Positions 42,594-51,469 of a DNA stretch of 64,000 bases are shown here, one piece after another. The translations under genes and the position numbers were made by a program. The notes beneath the pieces are model-generated. The model did not search any database and was not told the DNA's origin. It saw nothing but the letters and a program-made list of their open reading frames with translations. Source of the stretch: Gammaproteobacteria bacterium. GTDB lineage: Bacteria; Pseudomonadota; Gammaproteobacteria; Ga0077536. Every line of letters starts with the position of its first letter. Within the stretch, counting starts at the first letter, position 1. The stretch is taken from NCBI GenBank assembly GCA_016209015.1, contig JACQWY010000018.1, positions 1-64,000 of the forward strand, read 5' to 3'.

Positions 42594-45350
42594 ATGAAGC
42601 AGCCGGGCGCAGCGCCACAGCGCAGGCCTCGTGTCGACGATCTGCGCGCCGGCGACCCGCCGGATTTCGCCTTCGAGCCGGTGGCGACGCGGGCGCTCGC
42701 GGCGGCCACGCGCGAGAGTACCGGCCGGCCCAAGCTCGTGACCGTCATCGCGCCGGTCGGCTACGGCAAGACGGTATTGCTCACGGGGTGTTACCGCGAA
42801 CTGCAGCGCCGCGGCGAGCGCTGCTGCTGGGCGGCGCTCGACGACCGCGACACCACGGTCGAGCGCCTGCTCGGCCGGCTCGAGACGGTGACCGGCGACG
42901 ACGGCCCGGATCTGCATCCGACGCAGGCGTTGCTGCGCGGCGAAGCGCCGGTCGACCGCCGGGCGGAGGCGCTGCTCGCGGCGACCCGCGAGCTCGGCGG
43001 TCCGGTCACGGTCTTCATCGACAATCTCGACTACTGCACGGATCCCGGGCTCGGTGCGCTGCTCGAAACCCTGGTGTTCAGTTCCCCCCCCGAAGTGCGC
43101 TTCGTGCTGTCGAGCGTGCACGCGCTGCCGATGAATTTCGCCCGCGCGAAGCTCCAGGGGCTGCTGCTGCAGCTCGGAGCCGCCGAGCTCGCGCTCGACG
43201 CCGCGCAGACCGGCGCCCTGCTCGGTCCCGAGGTCTGCGCCGCGATCGGCGACGACGGCATCGCCGAGGTCGCGCGCCGCACCGAGGGCTGGCCGGCGGC
43301 CGTGCGCCTGGCACAGATCGTCCTCGCCGGCGCGCCGCTGCCGGGCGTGGCGCTGCAGCGCTTCTCGGGCTCGGACGAGGACCTCGCGGCGCTGCTGAAC
43401 CAGCAAGTGCTCGCCGGCTTCGACCCGGCGCTGCGCGAATATCTGCTCGGCGTCGCGCCACTGCGGACGTTCAGCGCCGAGCTCTGCCGTCATGCACTCG
43501 GCGATGCCGACGCGGCGGCCCACCTCGCGTATCTGCTCCGTCACAACGTGTTCCTGATCCCGCTCGACCGCGACCGCACCTGGTACCGGCTGCATGGTTT
43601 GTTTCGCGAATATCTGCTCGCGGAAGGCCGTCGTACGCAGGAGCCCGCGCTCCGCACGCGCGTGCTCGAACGCGCGGCGGAATGGTGCGCCCGGGAAGGC
43701 TACCGGCGCGACGCCATCGACTACGCGCTCGCGGCCGCCGCCCTGCCGCTCGCCGCCCGCTTGATCGAAGGTGTCGCCAGAACGTTCGTCAGCGACCGCG
43801 GCGACCTGCCCCAGTACATCGAATGGGTGGAGGCGATGCACGCAGGCGGCGGTCGCCTCGAGATCGAGGCCGAGTACTGGTACGCATGGGCGCTGGTATT
43901 GAACCGTCGCTACGAGGCCGGCCGGCAGCAGAACGCACACCTGGCGCGCTGGGCGGTCGAAGCCCGCGGCCGCGCGGCGCCCGGACAGATCGCCGACATC
44001 GAACGCCGCGTCGAGATCATCAGCGCCTGCGTCGGCATTTTCACGGATCGCCTCGACGACGCGTTTCGCGACGCGAGCCGCTGGCTCGCGACCGACGACG
44101 GCACCGACCCGTTCGACGAAATGGCCGCGCAGTGCACGCAGTGCATCTACGAGATCAGCGCGCTGAACCTGCCGGCGGCGCGACTCGCACTCCAGGCCGC
44201 CCAGGGCTCCGCGTTCCGCCTCGAAGGCGCCTACACCGCGAGCTGGATCGCGCTCCTGAAGAATCTGATCACCATCGTCGAGGGCGACTTCGCCGCGGCC
44301 TGCCGCGAGACCCGCGCTGCACTCGAAGTCGCGCAACGCACGCTGGGTGACAGCGCGGGCATCTGCGGCACGCTATCGCTGATCGCCGCCAAGGCCGCGG
44401 TCGAAACCGGTCGCGACGACGAGGCCGCCGGGCTCTTGACTTCGGGTCTGCGCATTTCACGCTCCCATGGCTTCGTCGATGCCGCGGCCTGCGGCGCCGA
44501 TGCCGCGCTGAAACTCTGGCCGGGGACGCCCGACCATCCCTTCGCGCCCGGCGCGCTCGCGGAATTCACGGCCTGTTATCCGCCGCGTCTCGCCTTCGTC
44601 GCCGGCTGCCATCTCGTGCAGCGCCTGCTCCGTCTCGGACGGCCGGACGAAGCGGCGGTCGAAGCCGCGCGCATCGGTCTCGGCACCGAGGACGCGCTGC
44701 CCCCTGCCCTGCCGGCCTGGGCGGATGCAGCGCGCTGCCGCGATCTCGCCGCGACAGCCGCCATCGATCTCGCCATCGCGTCCGGCCATACGAAACGCGC
44801 CGCCGCGCGGATCGCCGAAGAGACCCGGCTCGCGAAAGCCGAGGGCCGCTACGCCCGCCTCGCGGAGCTCGCGCTCGCGGAAGTGGAGATCGCCGTGCGC
44901 TCACGCGATCCCGCGTCCGGACGCAGGCCGCTGACGCGCGCCGTGACGCTGGCCGCGCCGCGCGGCATGGTACGGACATTCCGGGATCGCGCGCGCCCCA
45001 TCGCCGATCTCGTCGCGGACACGAAGCCCTCGGCCTGGAATTTCGCACTGGAGACCGAGCGGAAGTTCTTCGCGGAAATCTGCCGCACGCTGCCGCTCGG
45101 CGATCCGGCGTTGCAGGAACGCCTGATCGCGCTGAACATGGAAGCCCATCTGCTGGAGCCGCTCACGGCCCGTCAGATCGAGCTCCTGAACCTGCTCGCC
45201 GCCGGGCTCACGAATCAGCAGCTCGCGGACCGCCTGGGCGTCACCGTCACGACGGTGAAAGGTCACTTGCAGAAGCTCTACGGCAAGCTCGGCGTGGCGA
45301 GCCGGGCGGCGGCGCTGGCGCGCGGCCGGGCGCTGAAGCTGCTGGCCTGA
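42594..45350 (+). CDS. MalT/AlkS-type LuxR-family transcriptional activator
   Basis: A 918-residue STAND-type regulator: N-terminal ATPase with P-loop APVGYGKT (about 53-60) and Walker B VFIDNLDYC, a winged region, a long TPR-like helical sensor (about 400-820) and a C-terminal LuxR helix-turn-helix (LTARQIELLNLLAAGLTNQQ, VTTVKGHLQKLYGKL). AlkS, the activator of alkane genes, has this layout. It may control the divergent P450 or the oxidase-like genes nearby. The start is ATG 42594. Confidence 0.87.
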   Translation: MKQPGAAPQRRPRVDDLRAGDPPDFAFEPVATRALAAATRESTGRPKLVTVIAPVGYGKTVLLTGCYRELQRRGERCCWAALDDRDTTVERLLGRLETVTGDDGPDLHPTQALLRGEAPVDRRAEALLAATRELGGPVTVFIDNLDYCTDPGLGALLETLVFSSPPEVRFVLSSVHALPMNFARAKLQGLLLQLGAAELALDAAQTGALLGPEVCAAIGDDGIAEVARRTEGWPAAVRLAQIVLAGAPLPGVALQRFSGSDEDLAALLNQQVLAGFDPALREYLLGVAPLRTFSAELCRHALGDADAAAHLAYLLRHNVFLIPLDRDRTWYRLHGLFREYLLAEGRRTQEPALRTRVLERAAEWCAREGYRRDAIDYALAAAALPLAARLIEGVARTFVSDRGDLPQYIEWVEAMHAGGGRLEIEAEYWYAWALVLNRRYEAGRQQNAHLARWAVEARGRAAPGQIADIERRVEIISACVGIFTDRLDDAFRDASRWLATDDGTDPFDEMAAQCTQCIYEISALNLPAARLALQAAQGSAFRLEGAYTASWIALLKNLITIVEGDFAAACRETRAALEVAQRTLGDSAGICGTLSLIAAKAAVETGRDDEAAGLLTSGLRISRSHGFVDAAACGADAALKLWPGTPDHPFAPGALAEFTACYPPRLAFVAGCHLVQRLLRLGRPDEAAVEAARIGLGTEDALPPALPAWADAARCRDLAATAAIDLAIASGHTKRAAARIAEETRLAKAEGRYARLAELALAEVEIAVRSRDPASGRRPLTRAVTLAAPRGMVRTFRDRARPIADLVADTKPSAWNFALETERKFFAEICRTLPLGDPALQERLIALNMEAHLLEPLTARQIELLNLLAAGLTNQQLADRLGVTVTTVKGHLQKLYGKLGVASRAAALARGRALKLLA

Positions 45351-45373
45351 GGCCGGCACAGGCCGGCTTCACT

Positions 45374-45658
45374 TCATCCGCAGATGATCACGACGAGCGC
45401 AGCCGAAATGCCGAGGAGCCAGGCCGCGAACGCGAGCTGCAGCCAGCGCGGTGCCGTCTTCAGCTCCATGAACTGGTAACCGACGACACCGACCTTGAAC
45501 GTCGCCGTCAGGACGACGCCGGCCATCGCGATGCGGACTGCGTCCCCCCGGCCCTGTGCGGCCCGGCCCCACCACCACGCGAGCGCCGTCGCGGCCATGA
45601 GCACGAGCCAGGCGACGTCGTTGGCGTCGTGAATGCGGCCGCGCAGGTCCCGCGTCAC
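45374..45658 (-). CDS. Small membrane protein, cytochrome c oxidase subunit IV/NorF-like
   Basis: A 94-residue protein with three membrane segments, the size and shape of prokaryotic subunit IV (COX4_pro) or NorF. The GTG start overlaps the stop of the subunit III-like gene (GTGA). A paralogue is at 58042. No subunit I or II is present in the window. Confidence 0.78.
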   Translation of the reverse strand: MTRDLRGRIHDANDVAWLVLMAATALAWWWGRAAQGRGDAVRIAMAGVVLTATFKVGVVGYQFMELKTAPRWLQLAFAAWLLGISAALVVIICG

Positions 45659-46242
45659 AAGAGGTACAACAGCGCGAACAGGAAGATCCACAGGAAGTCG
45701 ACGAGGTGCCAGAACGTCGCGCCGGTCTCGAGCGTTCTGACGTCGCGCCGATCCAGGACCGGACGCCGGCTCGTGTGCCGCACCAGCAGCAGGACGCCGA
45801 TGCCGATCAGGACGTGCACGAGATGGATCCCCGTGAACACGAAGAAGTACATGTAGAAGTCGTTCGTCTGCGGCGTGATGCCGGCGGCAATCTTCGTGCC
45901 CCACTCGAAACCCTTGTTCGCGACGAAGCCGAGCCCGCAGAGGATCGCGAGCGAGAAATAACGGCTGAAGCGCGGGTCGTGCGCCTCGCGACAGCGTGCG
46001 ACGCCGCGCGCGACGAACCACGAGCCGCTGAGGAGCAGCACCGTGTTCGCGACGCCGATGCCGAGATCGAGGCTCGCGCGCGAACGGGTGAAGACTTCCG
46101 CCTCGTCCCGGTTGCCGATCGCGACGAGTACGAAGAACACCGAGAAGACGATGAGATCGCCGGCGACGAAAGCCCAGATGCCGATCTCACCGGGAACGTG
46201 AGGCCGGACGTCCTGACGCGCCGCCGCGACCCGCTCCATCAC
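45655..46242 (-). CDS. Heme-copper oxidase subunit III/NorE-like protein
   Basis: A 195-residue protein with five membrane segments and subunit III marks (GEIGIWAFVAGDLIVFSVFF, FYMYFFVFTGIHLVHVLIG, HLVDFLWIFLFALLYLL). NorE proteins support nitric oxide reductase but lack heme. Here no oxidase or NO reductase core gene is near. It is translated with the subunit IV-like gene and follows the multi-TM gene at 46268. Confidence 0.85.
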   Translation of the reverse strand: MMERVAAARQDVRPHVPGEIGIWAFVAGDLIVFSVFFVLVAIGNRDEAEVFTRSRASLDLGIGVANTVLLLSGSWFVARGVARCREAHDPRFSRYFSLAILCGLGFVANKGFEWGTKIAAGITPQTNDFYMYFFVFTGIHLVHVLIGIGVLLLVRHTSRRPVLDRRDVRTLETGATFWHLVDFLWIFLFALLYLL

Positions 46243-46267
46243 CCGACAATCCGCCCGCGCCCGCCGC

Positions 46268-47005
46268 TCAGGCGGGAACCGGCTGCGGATAGCGTGCCGT
46301 CCCCGGCTTCGCGATCCGCAGCATCACGAGCGACATGATGGCGATCCATCCGAAATACGCGAGATACGGGATCCACAGCGCAACGACGCCGTGCCAGGAG
46401 AACGGACCGTCCTTGAAGAAGAGGATCATCTGGCCGGGTCCGTAGAGCGCCGCCGCCCACAGATTCACGTAGGCCACCCACCGCGGGAACGGTTCCCGGC
46501 CTTCCTCGGCAAGCAGGATCGGCAGCGCGATCATCACGCACCAGCCGCCGAAGCAGGGGACCGAGAACAGAGCGAAAAAATATGCCGCATCGGGCAGGAA
46601 CTGGACGAGCGTCGGATGATATTCCGGCGTCCGGAACACCATCAGCGCCCAGCAGAACGCGACGAGCAGCGCGATGACCGTGCCGCAGGACGTGAAGACG
46701 AGCTGGACGTAAGAGAACACCGGCGTCGTCTCGGCACGCCGCGTCTGCGCCGCGATCCCGGCGCCGAACGGTCCGAACAAGGCGAAAGAGCACATCAGGA
46801 AAATCGATCCGAAACGGATCGCGGTCAGATTCTCGGAGAGCTTCCTGACGACTTCCGCGGGCGAATCGTTCGCCCGCAGCAAGGGCGGCAGCATGCCTCC
46901 GAGGAAACAGCCGCCGATGATGAACAGCACGACTGCGGCGATACCCGACCAGCCGCAGAACGTCAGGGATTTCCGGAACAGCGGATCGTCATCGCGTCCG
47001 TTCAT
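46268..47005 (-). CDS. Multi-spanning membrane protein of unknown function
   Basis: A 245-residue protein with six or seven hydrophobic segments and no recognised family. It is a paralogue of the protein at 58915: both open with ...CxWSGxA, carry a LPP/IPPL motif in the first loop and PFSWHGV or PFARHGV before the last two segments, ending in a FGWIAI/FFWIVAL segment. AGAGAGG precedes ATG 47005. It heads a three-gene set with subunit III- and IV-like genes; the same trio recurs at 58042-59682. Confidence 0.72.
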   Translation of the reverse strand: MNGRDDDPLFRKSLTFCGWSGIAAVVLFIIGGCFLGGMLPPLLRANDSPAEVVRKLSENLTAIRFGSIFLMCSFALFGPFGAGIAAQTRRAETTPVFSYVQLVFTSCGTVIALLVAFCWALMVFRTPEYHPTLVQFLPDAAYFFALFSVPCFGGWCVMIALPILLAEEGREPFPRWVAYVNLWAAALYGPGQMILFFKDGPFSWHGVVALWIPYLAYFGWIAIMSLVMLRIAKPGTARYPQPVPA

Positions 47006-47131
47006 ACGTGTCACCTCTCTGGTTCGCGCGGGCTCGGCCCCTTGCCTCGCCCTGCATCAGGATTGCGGCCGCCGACGGCGGGTCGCGTCGCTGCGGACCC
47101 GACTCCACCCGGCTCCTTACGCTAGATTATC

Positions 47132-47145
47132 GTACGCTAGCGTAG
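47132..47145. promoter_or_regulatory. GTACG-N4-CGTAC-type operator (copy 1)
   Basis: GTACG-CTAG-CGTAG, containing a perfect 12-base palindrome TACGCTAGCGTA (47133-47144), flanked by AT-rich bases. It lies 127 bases before the membrane protein gene on the minus strand. Confidence 0.55.
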
Positions 47146-47200
47146 TATGTCGCGGCTGTCCACGACGCGGACCGCGCCCGACCCGCCTTTGACACCGATA

Positions 47201-47214
47201 GTACGCATACGTAC
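47201..47214. promoter_or_regulatory. GTACG-N4-CGTAC operator (copy 2)
   Basis: GTACG-CATA-CGTAC, followed by GATTAA. It differs from the site at 59789 in a single central base. It lies between the divergent membrane-protein and alcohol-dehydrogenase genes and could act on either. Confidence 0.6.
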
Positions 47215-47385
47215 GATTAATCGGCGTCCGGGATGTCTGCCTCGTCAGCCGCGCTTTCCGGCGCGGCGAGACGGCCCGCAGCTCGTCACCGGCCGCTGCG
47301 GCCGCGACGCGCGAACGCGGCGGTCACCCGGTCCCTCGACAATCGATCGTCAACGCGTGGGTGCTGCGCACCCGGGAGCACGGAC

Positions 47386-48489
47386 ATGCAAATCACCGCC
47401 GCCGTCGCGCACGCCGCCGGCAGTCCCTTCGCCATCGAACACCTGAACCTCGAAGCACCCCGCGACGACGAAGTGCTCGTGCGCATCGTCAGCGCCGGCG
47501 TCTGCCACACGGATCTCGCGGCCCGCGATCAGGCCGTGCCGGTCGCGCTGCCGATCGTGCTCGGCCACGAAGGCGCCGGCGTCGTCGAAGCGGTCGGCAG
47601 CGCGGTGACGGGCCTCGCGCCCGGCGATCACGTCGTGCTGTCCTTCGCGTCCTGCGGCGGCTGTCCGAATTGCGCCGCCCATCTGCCCTGCTATTGCACG
47701 AGCTTCATGCCGCTCAATTTCGGCGGCATGCGCCGCGACGGCAGCACCGCGCTGTCGCGCGACGGCACGCGCGTCGCGAGTCACTTCTTCGGCCAGTCCT
47801 CGTTCGCCTCGCATGCCGTCGTCAACGCGCGCAATGCAATCAAGGTCCCGCACGAGGCCCCGCTCGAACTGCTCGGGCCGCTCGGCTGCGGCGTGCAGAC
47901 CGGTGCCGGCAGCATCATGCGGGCGCTCGCCTGCGAAGCCGGCTCTGCGCTGCTCGTGCTCGGCGGCGGCTCGGTGGGGCTGAGCGCCGTGCTCGGTGCC
48001 GTCGTGCAGGGCTGCGCGCAGATCATCGTCGTCGAGCCGCAGGCCGGACGCCGCGCGCTCGCCCTCGAGATCGGCGCGACCCACGTCGTCGATCCTGCGG
48101 CCGGCGACGTCACGGCAGCCGTGCGCGCGATTGCGCCTGCCGGCGTGCGCTACGTGCTCGACACGACGGGACGCAACGCGGTCATCGCCGCCGCCGTTGG
48201 CGCGATGGGCTACGGCGGCACGCTCGGCATCCTCGCCGTGCCGGCGAGCGCGGACGACGCGGCCGTGAAGCTCGACGTGATCGCGCTGCTCGTGCTCGGA
48301 CTGCGCGTGAAAGGGATCACCGAGGGCGACGTCGATCCGGCGCGCTTCATCCCGCAGCTCGTCGAGCTCCACCTCGCCGGGCGCTTCCCTTTCGACCGCC
48401 TGATCGGCAAGTATCCGCTCTGCGACATCAACCGCGCGATCGCGGATCAACATGCCGGCCGCTGCGTGAAGCCCGTGCTGTGCCCGTGA
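47386..48489 (+). CDS. Zinc-dependent alcohol dehydrogenase (aryl/alkyl alcohol type)
   Basis: A 367-residue medium-chain dehydrogenase: catalytic zinc region GVCHTDLA and GHEGAGVVE, structural zinc cysteines in CGGCPNCAAHLPCYC, and NAD fold LVLGGGSVGLSAV followed by an acidic residue (VVEPQ), favouring NAD. It resembles benzyl-alcohol dehydrogenases (XylB type). CGGGAGCACGGAC precedes the ATG. It likely oxidises alcohols made by the hydroxylases, feeding the aldehyde dehydrogenase at 59892. Confidence 0.9.
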   Translation: MQITAAVAHAAGSPFAIEHLNLEAPRDDEVLVRIVSAGVCHTDLAARDQAVPVALPIVLGHEGAGVVEAVGSAVTGLAPGDHVVLSFASCGGCPNCAAHLPCYCTSFMPLNFGGMRRDGSTALSRDGTRVASHFFGQSSFASHAVVNARNAIKVPHEAPLELLGPLGCGVQTGAGSIMRALACEAGSALLVLGGGSVGLSAVLGAVVQGCAQIIVVEPQAGRRALALEIGATHVVDPAAGDVTAAVRAIAPAGVRYVLDTTGRNAVIAAAVGAMGYGGTLGILAVPASADDAAVKLDVIALLVLGLRVKGITEGDVDPARFIPQLVELHLAGRFPFDRLIGKYPLCDINRAIADQHAGRCVKPVLCP

Positions 48490-48503
48490 CGAAGGAGAGT
48501 CCC

Positions 48504-49655
48504 ATGACGGTAGCGAACGCCCCGCCGCCCCACGACCTCGAGCGCGAGATCGCGCGGACCATCCACGGCGTTCACGCCGCGCGTGCCACGGGCCCCTATC
48601 GCCTGCGCACGCTCGGGCAGGTCGGCGCGGTGCTCGAGCCCTTCCTCGCCGCCCGGGGCGTGCACGCGCCGCGCGTGACGAATTTGAAGCGCCTCGGCGG
48701 CGGCGCGTCGAAAGAGCAGTTCGTCTTCGATCTCGAGACCGCGTCGGCGCCGCCACGGCGTTGCGTGCTGCGCATGGACCCCATGGAAGCGGCGGTCATC
48801 ACGAGCCGGCGCCGCGAGTTCGAGGCCCTGCAGGCGATGCACGGCCGCATTCCCGTGCCCGAACCCTTGTGGGTGGACGTCGACGGCAGCGCGCTCGGCC
48901 GGCCGGCGCTGGTCACGAGCTTCGTCGCGGGCGTGACGAAGCCGACGGCGTCGAGCTCGAACGTCTCGGGCTTCGGCACCGTGCTCGGCGATCGTCTGCG
49001 CACGGCGCTGTCCGTCCCGTTCCTCGATCATCTCGTCAGCCTGCACGCCTACGACGTGCGTTCGCCCGTGCTCGCGTCGTTCCAGGTGCCGGACGGCGAC
49101 CCGCGGCAGGCCGCGCGCTGGCAGGTGAACTGGTGGACGACGGTGTGGCGGAACGATGCGCTGTTCGGCCTGCCCGTGCTCGGTCTCGCCGAGCGCTGGC
49201 TGCGCGAGAACCTGCCGGTGACGCGCGAGCTCGTCCTCGTGCACTCGGATTACCGCACCGGCAATTATCTCTTCGACGAGGCGCGCGGCGAGATCACCGC
49301 GATCCTCGACTGGGAGCTCGTGCACGTCGGCGACTACCACCAGGACCTCGCCTGGATCGACGCCATGACGACGCGCGAGCCCGGCGGCGAGAAGCTCGCC
49401 TCGGGGCTCATGCCGTTCGCCGAGCTCTGCGCGCGCTATGCCGCGGCCACGGGGCGCATGATCGACCAGAAGACGCTGCACTTCTATCGCATGCTCGCCT
49501 ACTACCAGGGCGCGGTGATCTGTCTCGGCAGCTCGCTGCGCGCCGCGCACGAGGCGCACAATCACCAGGACGCGCTGCTCGCCTGGCTCGCGACGGCAGG
49601 CTACATGTTCATGAATCAGCTCCGGCTGCTGCTGGAGCGGGGAGCGCCGCCATGA
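48504..49655 (+). CDS. APH-fold (aminoglycoside phosphotransferase family) kinase-like protein
   Basis: A 383-residue protein with an APH-type fold: the Brenner motif HSDYRTGN and metal motif ILDWELV. In metabolic operons such proteins are often annotated with acyl-CoA dehydrogenases and are not drug-resistance genes. GAAGGAGAGTCCC precedes the ATG, and it overlaps the next gene by ATGA. Its substrate, perhaps a lipid or hydroxyl intermediate, is unknown. Confidence 0.85.
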   Translation: MTVANAPPPHDLEREIARTIHGVHAARATGPYRLRTLGQVGAVLEPFLAARGVHAPRVTNLKRLGGGASKEQFVFDLETASAPPRRCVLRMDPMEAAVITSRRREFEALQAMHGRIPVPEPLWVDVDGSALGRPALVTSFVAGVTKPTASSSNVSGFGTVLGDRLRTALSVPFLDHLVSLHAYDVRSPVLASFQVPDGDPRQAARWQVNWWTTVWRNDALFGLPVLGLAERWLRENLPVTRELVLVHSDYRTGNYLFDEARGEITAILDWELVHVGDYHQDLAWIDAMTTREPGGEKLASGLMPFAELCARYAAATGRMIDQKTLHFYRMLAYYQGAVICLGSSLRAAHEAHNHQDALLAWLATAGYMFMNQLRLLLERGAPP

Positions 49656-50143
49656 ATCCGAGCGTCGAGCTCAGGCTGCGGACGATGATCCGCGCCGTCA
49701 CGGAGAACATCCTGCCCGCGATCGATCCCGACGACTCGCTCGCTCAGGAGCAGGGGCGCTTGCTGCTCGGCCACCTCCATGCGCTGCTGCAACAGCACGG
49801 GCACGAGGAAGCGCTGCGCTCGCGACAGCGGCGCCTGCTCGATCGGCTCGCCCGGGATCTGCTCGAGGCGGGCAGCGGCGGACCGGTCACGCTCGCCGCG
49901 CGCGCCGCGCTCGGCGCCGCGCTGGCCGACAGCGACGAGGCGCTCTCGATCGCCGTCGAGCGCTTCGTGCTCGCCACGGGCAGCGACGGCGACGCCGGGC
50001 TCCGCGAGCAAACGGCCGGGCTCGTGCTCGCGCACGCGGCCGAGGAAGTCCGCGCCGGCGAAGTCTGGTTCCGCGCCATGGGTTTCGCGACGGGCATCGA
50101 GGCGCCTGCGTCCGTCGCCGCACTGCTCGAGGAGGAACGATGA
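49652..50143 (+). CDS. Uncharacterised helical protein coupled to the kinase-like gene
   Basis: A 163-residue, mostly helical, soluble protein (ELRLRTMIRAVTENILPAID, LAQEQGRLLLGHLHALLQQH). No family recognised with confidence. The ATG overlaps the kinase-like stop and its own stop overlaps the next ATG (ATGA), so the three are one translational unit. It may be a small partner of the kinase-like protein. Confidence 0.75.
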   Translation: MNPSVELRLRTMIRAVTENILPAIDPDDSLAQEQGRLLLGHLHALLQQHGHEEALRSRQRRLLDRLARDLLEAGSGGPVTLAARAALGAALADSDEALSIAVERFVLATGSDGDAGLREQTAGLVLAHAAEEVRAGEVWFRAMGFATGIEAPASVAALLEEER

Positions 50144-51105
50144 TCACCGCGAAAGACGCCGATTTCCACACGCCCGCGAACGCCGACTTCCGCTGGTGCG
50201 AAACGCGCCCGTTCATGTTCAACGTGCCCGAAGCGAACATCTCCGGCACGTGCTACACCGTGACGCGACCGGTGCTCGGCGTGTGCATGAGCGACGTGAC
50301 GATCTTCGATCGCATCTCGCAGGTCTGGGAGCACCAGCTCTACGTCGACAACCAGCAGCACCTGCCGTGCCCGAAATCGCTGCTGGACTATGCGCTGCCC
50401 AACGGGCTCTCGGTGCGTGCGTCGAAACCGACGGCGCACTACGCGATCCGCTACGAGGGCATCGACGACACGCTGCTCGATTTCGAGTTCGAGGCGATCA
50501 TGGCGCCCTACGACATGAACGATCCCGACACGAACCCGCTCGCCCGCGCCCGCCACGACTCGGGTTGGAACGACGCGTTCGGCGGCCATTACGAGCAGGC
50601 CGGGCGCGTGAGGGGCACGGCGTCGATCCGCGGCCGCGAATACCGGCTCGACACGATCGAAGTCATCGACCGGAGCTGGGGCCCGCGTGCCGAGCGCGAC
50701 AACGGCGCGGCCGTGTGGCTGCACGCGAACTTCGGCGAAGGTCTCGTGATGCACGCGCTGTTCAGCTTCGATCCGGCGCACACGCGCGAATTCGGCGCGC
50801 TGATCACGGGCTTCGTGCTCGAGGACGGAAAGGTCTACGGCGCCGTGTCGATCGCCGGCCGCGGCGAACGCGCCGGACTCCTGCCGATGGGTACGGAATT
50901 GCTCATCACGGACGTGCGCGGCAAGTCGTTCCTGCTCACGGGTTCGGCGGTGAACTCGGGGCCGTGGGCGCCCTATCCCTCACTCGTCTACGCGACGAGC
51001 ATGATGCGCTGGAACTGCGACGGCCGCGTCGGCCACGGCATCCATCAGAACGTGGTGAGCCGCGCGTATATGACAAGGCACCGGGAGAAGATGCAGGCGG
51101 GGTGA
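50140..51105 (+). CDS. Conserved hypothetical protein, beta-rich (DUF7064/7065-like)
   Basis: A 321-residue protein rich in beta strands and aromatic residues (RWCETRPFMFNVPEANISGT, VIDRSWGPR, NFGEGLVMHALFSFD). It resembles lipocalin-like or CrtC-like proteins that bind or hydrate hydrophobic molecules; the family label is from memory and not checked. It is third in the operon after the kinase-like gene and is followed by a repeat region. Confidence 0.72.
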   Translation: MITAKDADFHTPANADFRWCETRPFMFNVPEANISGTCYTVTRPVLGVCMSDVTIFDRISQVWEHQLYVDNQQHLPCPKSLLDYALPNGLSVRASKPTAHYAIRYEGIDDTLLDFEFEAIMAPYDMNDPDTNPLARARHDSGWNDAFGGHYEQAGRVRGTASIRGREYRLDTIEVIDRSWGPRAERDNGAAVWLHANFGEGLVMHALFSFDPAHTREFGALITGFVLEDGKVYGAVSIAGRGERAGLLPMGTELLITDVRGKSFLLTGSAVNSGPWAPYPSLVYATSMMRWNCDGRVGHGIHQNVVSRAYMTRHREKMQAG

Positions 51106-51140
51106 GACGCTCCATAGGTTGCCGTGAAAGAGCGGCGGCA

Positions 51141-51202
51141 CCGGCGGGAAATGGGGTCAGGTTCGAATTCGCCGGCGGGAAATGGGGTCAGGTTCGAATT
51201 CG
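51141..51202. repeat. Perfect tandem 31-base repeat (two copies)
   Basis: Two adjacent identical 31-base units at 51141-51171 and 51172-51202, each containing AATGGGGTCAGGTTCGAATT. An inverted copy containing TCGAACCTGACCCCAATT lies at 51240-51268. Such AATGGGGTCAGGTTCGA sequences are common as dispersed elements near genes in proteobacteria. Confidence 0.8.
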
Positions 51203-51263
51203 CGGGGGAGCGCCCGGGTACGCGCCATTACGTTCGCCGCGAAATCGAACCTGACCCCAATTC

Positions 51264-51407
51264 CCCGCGCAGGCGGGACCCAGTCGGTGACACGCGGCAC
51301 ACCGAGTGAACCCCGCCATTCCAGAGCATAGGCGCCGAATTCGGGCACCGGACCCCCAGGGCTGATCGTCAGCGCCATGGCTCAACGACTGGGTCCCCGC
51401 CTGCGCG
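51264..51407. repeat. Inverted repeat pair flanking 98 bases (REP-like)
   Basis: CCGCGCAGGCGGGACCCAGTCG near 51265-51286 is the reverse complement, except for one inserted C, of CGACTGGGTCCCCGCCTGCGCGG at 51385-51407. This GC-rich unit is a familiar type of dispersed bacterial repeat. It lies just downstream of the tandem repeats and before the FAD oxidoreductase stop. Confidence 0.7.
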
Positions 51408-51469
51408 GGAACGACGCTCGAGTCGAATTCGACCGCGCCGCCGCGCATCTTTCGACGCCATCCCGCCCC

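Larger units (their letters stand above)
47006..47385. other. Intergenic region with operators
   Basis: About 380 bases between divergent genes at 47005 (minus) and 47386 (plus). It contains two GTACG-N4-CGTAC-type palindromes (47132-47145, 47201-47214) and a partial one at 47118-47130 (TTACGCTAGATTA). The rest shows no gene or other repeat. Confidence 0.6.
51106..51469. other. Intergenic region made largely of REP-like repeats
   Basis: A 364-base gap between converging genes. It holds the tandem 31-base repeat at 51141-51202, its inverted counterpart at 51240-51268 and a second inverted pair at 51264-51286 and 51385-51407. No gene is evident. Confidence 0.65.

Noticed and set aside
42510-44336. 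608-codon open frame on the minus strand
   Set aside because: It is antisense to the LuxR-type regulator, which has intact P-loop and helix-turn-helix motifs in the plus frame.
45374-47005. Complete terminal oxidase or nitric oxide reductase operon
   Set aside because: Only subunit III- and IV-like proteins are encoded; no subunit I with heme-copper histidines or subunit II/NorC exists in the window.
48504-49655. Aminoglycoside resistance gene
   Set aside because: The APH fold is shared by many metabolic kinases; the operon context is alcohol metabolism and no resistance subtype is recognisable.
51141-51202. CRISPR array
   Set aside because: The repeat occurs only twice, directly adjacent without spacers, and no cas genes are present.
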